Below, piece by piece: positions 58,965 through 64,000 of a stretch of 64,000 nucleotides of DNA. The stretch's first letter is position 1; each line of letters opens with the position of its first letter. The DNA comes from Ramazzottius varieornatus. Its lineage: Eukaryota > Tardigrada > Eutardigrada > Parachela > Ramazzottiidae. A program made the translations under genes and the position numbers. The stretch spans positions 5,447,527 to 5,511,526 of the forward strand of contig BDGG01000001.1 of the NCBI GenBank assembly GCA_001949185.1, written 5' to 3'. Below the pieces are notes generated by a model. It made no database searches. It was not told the DNA's origin and worked only from the letters and a program-made list of their open reading frames with translations.

Positions 58965-59400
58965 TCACACAGCTTTCTGAAGAGCCAGCCCAGAAAGTAG
59001 AACGGTCAGTAGTCCACCCAGAGCCATCCACGTCCAGGGAGCGAGGCCTCGCTCGTCAACTGGAGTCGTTGTCGACATAACTGTCGACGTGATGGGGCTG
59101 AATGTGGTGTCAATCACTCCAACGGGGTCGAAAGTGACCACGGAGCTGGGGTTGTCCGCTCCGGGAGGAGTAGCGGTAGTGGTGGCTGTGGTGGTGGTAG
59201 TGGTTGTGATCGGTGTGGTCATTGTCGTTAGTGGTGTACGAGCAGAGAAGACGGCGGGTGTAGTGCTCCTGGCCACCCGCGTTACTGCAAGAATATACTT
59301 GCGGGTAAGTCACGATACAGTCTCAAAAGCTGATCGCTGACTTACCCCGGTTACGGAACGCCAACACCAGAAGCTCGTATGGGCTTCGAGTACTGGACAT
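58965..59400 (-). CDS. Thr-rich single-pass membrane protein, unknown
   Basis: Two exons join in phase: 59400-59346 and 59284-58965 (124 residues). The first exon reads MSSTRSPYELLVLAFRNR. The second begins VTRVARSTTPAV, then a long Thr-rich stretch (TTTPITTTT-like, likely O-glycosylated if extracellular). It ends with a transmembrane helix (APWTWMALGGLLTVLLSGLA) and a five-residue tail. Splice sites are GTAAGT and TTCTTGCAG. The Thr stretch is encoded by a degenerate ACC/ACA repeat, so its length probably varies. A longer upstream exon is possible, because acceptor CCTACAG precedes the chosen ATG. Tail-anchored topology is possible since no signal peptide is seen. Confidence 0.5.
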
Positions 59401-60065
59401 GGTGGCGGAAGCTTCCGAAATTTAGGTCAGCAACATAGCCTGTAGGTGTGGATTCACGCAACGTCATGCACAAGCATCGCTTGCATCGAAATATGCTGGC
59501 TTTGAGGAAAGACTGAAGCACATACCTTTTAACATTCCAGAGAGAGATCCTGTTCACAGGGGAAGCAGGAAGGACAAACAAACACCCGAATCACGACGCC
59601 AAGGAAAGTCAAAACTCGAAAGCAGCGACGGATGGGTCATTTACTCAGTGAATTATCGAAACACAGGATGCCTGTGCGATACGAAGTCCAGCCTAAATCA
59701 AGCAGCGGTGATCGATCAATCAATTTTTTGACCATCTTCAGTCTTTAAAAAGCCGCGTTCAAACTGCGTTCGAACACCAGGTCTTCTGTTTCCGGAGGCG
59801 ATGGCCGCACAGCGACGATAAAACTGTCTGTTTCGCCGGTTGGTGGCAGGCTGCACGCGACATTTGCAAAATTTCCGATATTAGAGTGAGTGCACTAAGT
59901 CGCGCACTTCGTAACCGTATGGCCTACAGTCTACAGGGGATTTCGTGATGTCATGCGCAAGTACATCAGTTCTTTTACTTGTTTTTCATCAGAATTTTGT
60001 CCACGGAGAAAACAGTACAAAAACAGTGTGGTCAAAAGACATAAAAGACGGTTCTGCCGGGAGGC
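59401..60065. other. No confident gene
   Basis: Contains a possible upstream extension of the Thr-rich gene (open frame 59581-59351, minus) and otherwise nothing recognisable. Confidence 0.35.
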
Positions 60066-60293
60066 TCATTGGGCGTTGGCGATGGCCGTGGCCGCAGTGG
60101 CCTTCTGCCGCTGGACCGCAATCTTGTGGTCTAACCTTAGCCGCTCCCGTTCCAAATCGGCAAGCTTCCCGGCTGTATCCTCAGCCACCGATACGCGGTA
60201 CGCTTGGACCTCATCCACCAGAGGTGGCAGATCGGCCTTGGCGTGCCAGGTTTCGGTGGCATACCCGGTCCACTCGACCTTTTGTACACTGTG
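60066..60293 (-). CDS. Chromodomain-like terminal exon (gene or transposon remnant)
   Basis: After an acceptor (TGTTTTGACAG) on the minus strand, 75 in-frame codons run to TGA. They include VEWTGYATETWHAKADLP, which resembles the chromodomain pattern V-x-W-x-GY...TWEP..LP. A charged helix follows (LADLERERLRLDHKIAVQRQ). The Glu-Pro after Trp is not kept. Such domains occur in host chromatin proteins and at the end of some transposon or retroelement integrases. No upstream exon was found. Confidence 0.35.
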   Translation of the reverse strand, partial: HSVQKVEWTGYATETWHAKADLPPLVDEVQAYRVSVAEDTAGKLADLERERLRLDHKIAVQRQKATAATAIANAQ

Positions 60294-60643
60294 CTGTCAA
60301 AACATTTGATCGCCTAATCAAGTGAAAAATTCCAATCAAAGCTGGAGAAGCGAGATATGTTACCATCTCGTCATACAACAACACAACGGCAACCCGCCTG
60401 CTCTAAAACAGAGAGTTCTCAGCCCAGGGCTGTTTCGATGCGCACGAGGAAGGGTCGGGGTCCGGTGGCCTGACATGAGCAAGCCTACAGTGCGAGAAGT
60501 CGTGTCTGGAAGATCGAATAAAGATTACTCACGGCCCATGGCCCAGCAGTTGTTCGTTATTAAATCACGATGCGTTCTTCGTGCTCAAGTGTGAGTTGCT
60601 TCAGTTTTCCCCTACTTCGAAAACCTCGGTGAGGGCTGCAACA

Positions 60644-60814
60644 ATGGGTTCTCGATTCGCGGATCTCTTTTCTTCTCCATTATCTGGACAGCACCACTTA
60701 GCCGCTAGAGCAGATGACCGGCAGGTGATCTTGTTTGATATCCCCGAACCAGTGCCATCGGCCAGCGTGGAAAAGCAACGTTACCAGAACATCACGTTGC
60801 GCGCCCACAGTCTA
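60644..60814 (+). CDS. Candidate first exon of an unrecognised gene
   Basis: An ATG at 60644 opens 57 codons beginning MGSRFADLFSSPLSGQHHLA and containing VILFDIPEPVPSASVEKQRY. They end at a possible donor GTAGGG in phase 1. The composition is protein-like, but no continuation exon is visible in the following AT-rich stretch. It could be a stranded exon. Confidence 0.25.
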
Positions 60815-61346
60815 GGTAGGGAACAGTATTATTCTACTAATGGAAATAGATAACTGAAAATAGCCGAAAACTGGAACTTTTGAATTTTACTATAATAGTT
60901 AAAATTATGAAATCGAGACGACAAATTTTACTATATAGTGAAATTAGACCCAGAAGTCAATAGTAAAATAGGTAATTAAAATCCGTACTTGCAGCAATTA
61001 AAATGATTAAAATTTGGAAGAGCTGGGCTTCGAATTTTAATTATGGCAAGATGCCTAGCAAATCCACAGTGAATTGTACCACGAAAATCCCTTAGTGATA
61101 TAATCCCGGACGAGAGCTGGTTAATCAGTACAGGAGATGGATACCGAGCGCTGATTCTAAATTTCAGCTTCAGTTAAATTGACGTACTCGATTACGCAAT
61201 CTCATACCGTGAATTTGGTGCATTGATTATTCGACTTGATTTAAATATAGTGATATCTGTTAGACTCGCAGTTTGCTCTTCTTTTCCTACCGTTCGTACT
61301 TCAATTGGTATTCTTGGTTCTCGGCCATATAATTTTAGCATCAGCC
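60815..61346. other. AT-rich stretch with short inverted motifs, 5' flank of the terminal hAT element
   Basis: Repeated TTTTACTATA, TAGTAAAAT and AATTTTAATTA motifs on both strands near 60885-61060 suggest a decayed AT-rich MITE. An acceptor-like TTTTAG precedes the hAT start codon at 61347. Confidence 0.35.
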
Positions 61347-63940
61347 ATGACCAATCCCACGAAAAATAGTCAGAAGCGAAAAAGTCAGACAGGGCCAAGC
61401 TCCACCAAGCCGAAGAAGCAGGCAATAAAGGAGAGGAGAACTCAGCCTGAGACGACGGTGGACTTGACCGGACCGGCGGAAAATTCTCCCCCTTCGCCTT
61501 CTCCAACTACCGCGAGCGACACGAGTGTTGGAGCTCCAACTGTCGAGAAGAAGAAGTCAGGAGCAGTAAGGCCGAAAGATTCACCGATATGGACCTTTTC
61601 CAGACATGATGAGTTGGAGGATAAGTCGGTCTGTCTCTCTCGTGGAAGGATGCTCGACCAAGCTTAAAGGAATGAATACAGGAAACAATCGGCTTCATCT
61701 GATGAAGCACCCAGTGGCAAACAAGGAGTTTCTCGCGATGTGTGAGAAGCAGAAAGCTCTGAAGAAGCAGAAGGGCGGCGAAAAACATCACCAGCCGACG
61801 TTGGCAGAGATGGCCCAAGCAAGAAAACCATACAGCAAGGAGAATCCAAGGCAAGCGCATTGTTCAAATCCAAATCTTTATACAGGAATAAGCTTACCGG
61901 TCTTTACAATGGCTTACCGGTCTGTACACTTGCAGGTATGACAGCATCCTGAAAAAAGTTGGCCTTTACGTTCTGCGATCTCCGTCAATGACTCTCAATG
62001 GAGTCGAAGAGGATGTCTTCAAGGATCTGATTTACCATTTAGACCCCAGGACGCCAAAGCCCACGTCGAAGCTCGTACGTGCATCTATGGATTCTGTCGA
62101 ACGACAGCTTCGTCAAAATATCAAAGATTTATTGAAGAATGCAGGAATAATCTGCTTTATAACAGGTATGAAGCAGTTTCACTGTTCACGTTGAATTCCA
62201 ACTGTTGGACCTCCAACATGTCGTTTTCCAGATATTTGGACGAAGAAGGGGATGACCGAAGCGTTCCTTGAAATCACAGCACACTATGCGGACAAGAAGA
62301 CCCATGTAAGGCACCACCTCTACCTGAGCTGTGTCTCATTTCCGCCCCACATAAAGCCAAGAATGTGTACGAACTCTTCAAACAAGAACTGGAGAAATGA
62401 GGTATCAATCCAGAAAAAGTATCAGTCGTCATGACGGACAACGCATCCAACATGATTGCCGCCTTCAAGATGTACGATAAGAAGTTAGAAGAATGTGTTA
62501 CGGAAGAAGACGAGTTGCAAGTGATAGAAGAAGCGATGGTCTAGCGTATGCTGGATGAGGAGGAACCACTGGACGACGACGAGGAAGTTGATGAGATGGC
62601 GGCTTGATGCTTTCGAGTTGGAAGCTTCAAACCTTTTCACCGAGTACTCCCGAAATCCGTGCTTCTTGCACACTCTACAGCTCGTGGTCAAGTTGTTCGA
62701 GAAGAGTCCGCCGATCAAGGATGTCATGGCGAAAGTTCGCGCGATTGTAAATAGCTTCGGCCATTCTCACACCACCGTCGCTGCACTTATGGCGCGGACT
62801 GGCGGTCTGAAGCTCATCTCAGACAACACAACAAGATGGTCCAGCACTCTTCTGATGGCGGAAAGAATGGTCAAAATTCAGGCTGCTGTAGAAACGATAA
62901 TCGTGGTTGAGCAACTAGTCAAAGTACCTAATTTATCTCAAAGTGAATGGTTAGTGCTGAAAGGAATCGTCAAGTTCCTTGGCAAGTTCAAGCTTGTAAG
63001 TGAACATCGCAAATTGTTGAATTTCCAACAGTTGGAAATCCCACGGAAACATGCTGTACTTTTCAGATTAAGGCTCGAATGCAAGCTGAAAAGGTAAGTA
63101 CCATCCATAAAATCATACCGCATCTGAAAGACATTCTGGCTCATCTATCCCATATGAAGACTTTGGCCGAACCTGGGCTCCTATGGAATTGAGGATCCCT
63201 TTTTCCCGCTGATTAGAAGTATGTAATCTCGATAACGAATCAACACAGCACTATCTAATCCTTTCCATGTAGACATGCAAGTCGACATAGTGGTACGTTT
63301 CGGTGTATGGTTGAACCCTGAACACTTAACGTTCGATCCCATCTTGATGGTAGCAACTCTGTTACATCCAGCGTTACGCCGACTTCTGACGGAGAAGGAG
63401 CAAACCATTGCAATGAAAGGTCTTCTGCAGTACGATAAAGAGTGGAATTCGACTGTCAACGATGATTCTTCTGGTTCCACGAATACAGGTGACTAAACTC
63501 GCTTTGGAGTTCCAAATGTTGAAATTCCAATTCATTCTTTGTTTCTAAATCACGATCAACCTCAGTTCAAGGTCGTCGATGACGACGACGAGTTTTCGTA
63601 CCTCACGGAACTTCTGGCTCGTGCTTCAGTGAATACTACAGCGGAACAACAGCAGGTGCCTATAGAACGTCAGTTAAACTCTTACATGCTCTCAGCAACC
63701 GCAGCCGCCTTCCCACAGAAGAGCGAACCAAGCAAGTTCTGGTTACAAAATACAACTGAGTATCCTGAGCTGAATGCTTTCGCATTGGATGTTCTGGCAA
63801 TACAATGCTCTTCGGCGCCATCGGAAAGACTGTTTTCGACAGCAAGTGATGCTACAGCCGGTAAAAAGAATCGACTTGGCGGTGAAAGATTGGAACAGAA
63901 AGTTTTTGTTAGACGAAATGCTAAATATTACTGTTGCTGA
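61347..63940 (+). pseudogene. hAT (Ac-like) transposase with BED zinc finger, multiply disrupted
   Basis: Starts MTNPTKNSQKRKSQ with a basic head. A BED finger follows (SPIWTFSRHDELEDKSVC, then in another frame CSTKLKGMNTGNNRLHLMKH), split by a frameshift near 61650. Further blocks are VLRSPSMTL...RQLRQNIKDLLKNAG, FITDIWTKKGM (across an intron near 62166-62231) and KVSVVMTDNASNMIAAFK. A stop codon at 62542-62544 interrupts RMLDEEE. The C-terminal parts are FLHTLQLVVKLFE, SDNTTRWSSTLLM, LLHPALRRLL and the dimerisation motif FALDVLAIQCSSAPSERLFS. It ends at 63940. Order and motifs are typical of ZBED/Ac-like hAT proteins. The copy is inactive as read. Confidence 0.78.
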
Positions 63941-64000
63941 AAGATGTCGGATCTCCAACCGTTGGAATTCCAACCACTACTAATTATTACTGTACAATGA

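Noticed and set aside
59089-59340. Val-rich plus-strand open frame (VAVVVAVVVVVVVIGVVIVV)
   Set aside because: It is the antisense reading of the Thr-rich repeat in the minus-strand membrane protein gene.

Overview
The window is animal (metazoan) nuclear DNA. It carries CASK, Fringe, EBP-type sterol isomerase, a CASD1-like esterase and a histidine acid phosphatase. All are split by spliceosomal introns, mostly 60-100 bp, with GT-AG ends and often a CTAAC-like branch motif close to the acceptor. The compact introns and gene spacing fit a small-genome invertebrate. A tardigrade is my best guess, but nothing here proves it. Exon models were built by hand from reading frame, splice sites, phase agreement and recalled family motifs. 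No alignment was run.

The left half (about 1-34.7 kb) is host genes. It starts with a partial unknown gene and a small nuclear-looking protein on the minus strand. A CASD1-like PC-esterase gene follows (2486-4622, +), then a transposon-derived Ulp1-like fragment and an 858-bp palindromic element. Fringe (7573-10215, +) holds three different MITE-like elements in its first two introns. Fringe converges on an OFA-type major facilitator transporter (10429-12604, -). CASK (13630-28866, -, 16 exons, about 1010 residues) fills 15 kb. Divergent from it are EBP (29921-31002, +) and a membrane-anchored acid phosphatase (31545-34680, +).

The right half (about 35-64 kb) is mostly transposable elements in various states of decay. 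At 35.3-42.4 kb an old hAT-like element has a young Tc1/mariner-like element inserted inside its left terminal repeat. Further right are a DDE-transposase-like multi-exon gene (DUF7869-type, from memory), a pogo/Tigger copy, a second hAT relic, a non-LTR retrotransposon fragment and a BED-finger hAT at the window end. Two small, apparently intact genes lie among them: a secreted or two-helix membrane protein (47130-47729, +) and a Thr-rich single-pass protein (58965-59400, -).

The host genes do not form one pathway. CASK is a synaptic and junction scaffold. Fringe modifies Notch in the Golgi. The CASD1-like enzyme is probably another Golgi-type glycan enzyme. EBP acts in sterol metabolism in the ER. 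The phosphatase is lysosomal or at the cell surface. The main structural theme is DNA-transposon activity, including nested and palindromic elements. I did not find an undescribed defence-like or operon-like system.
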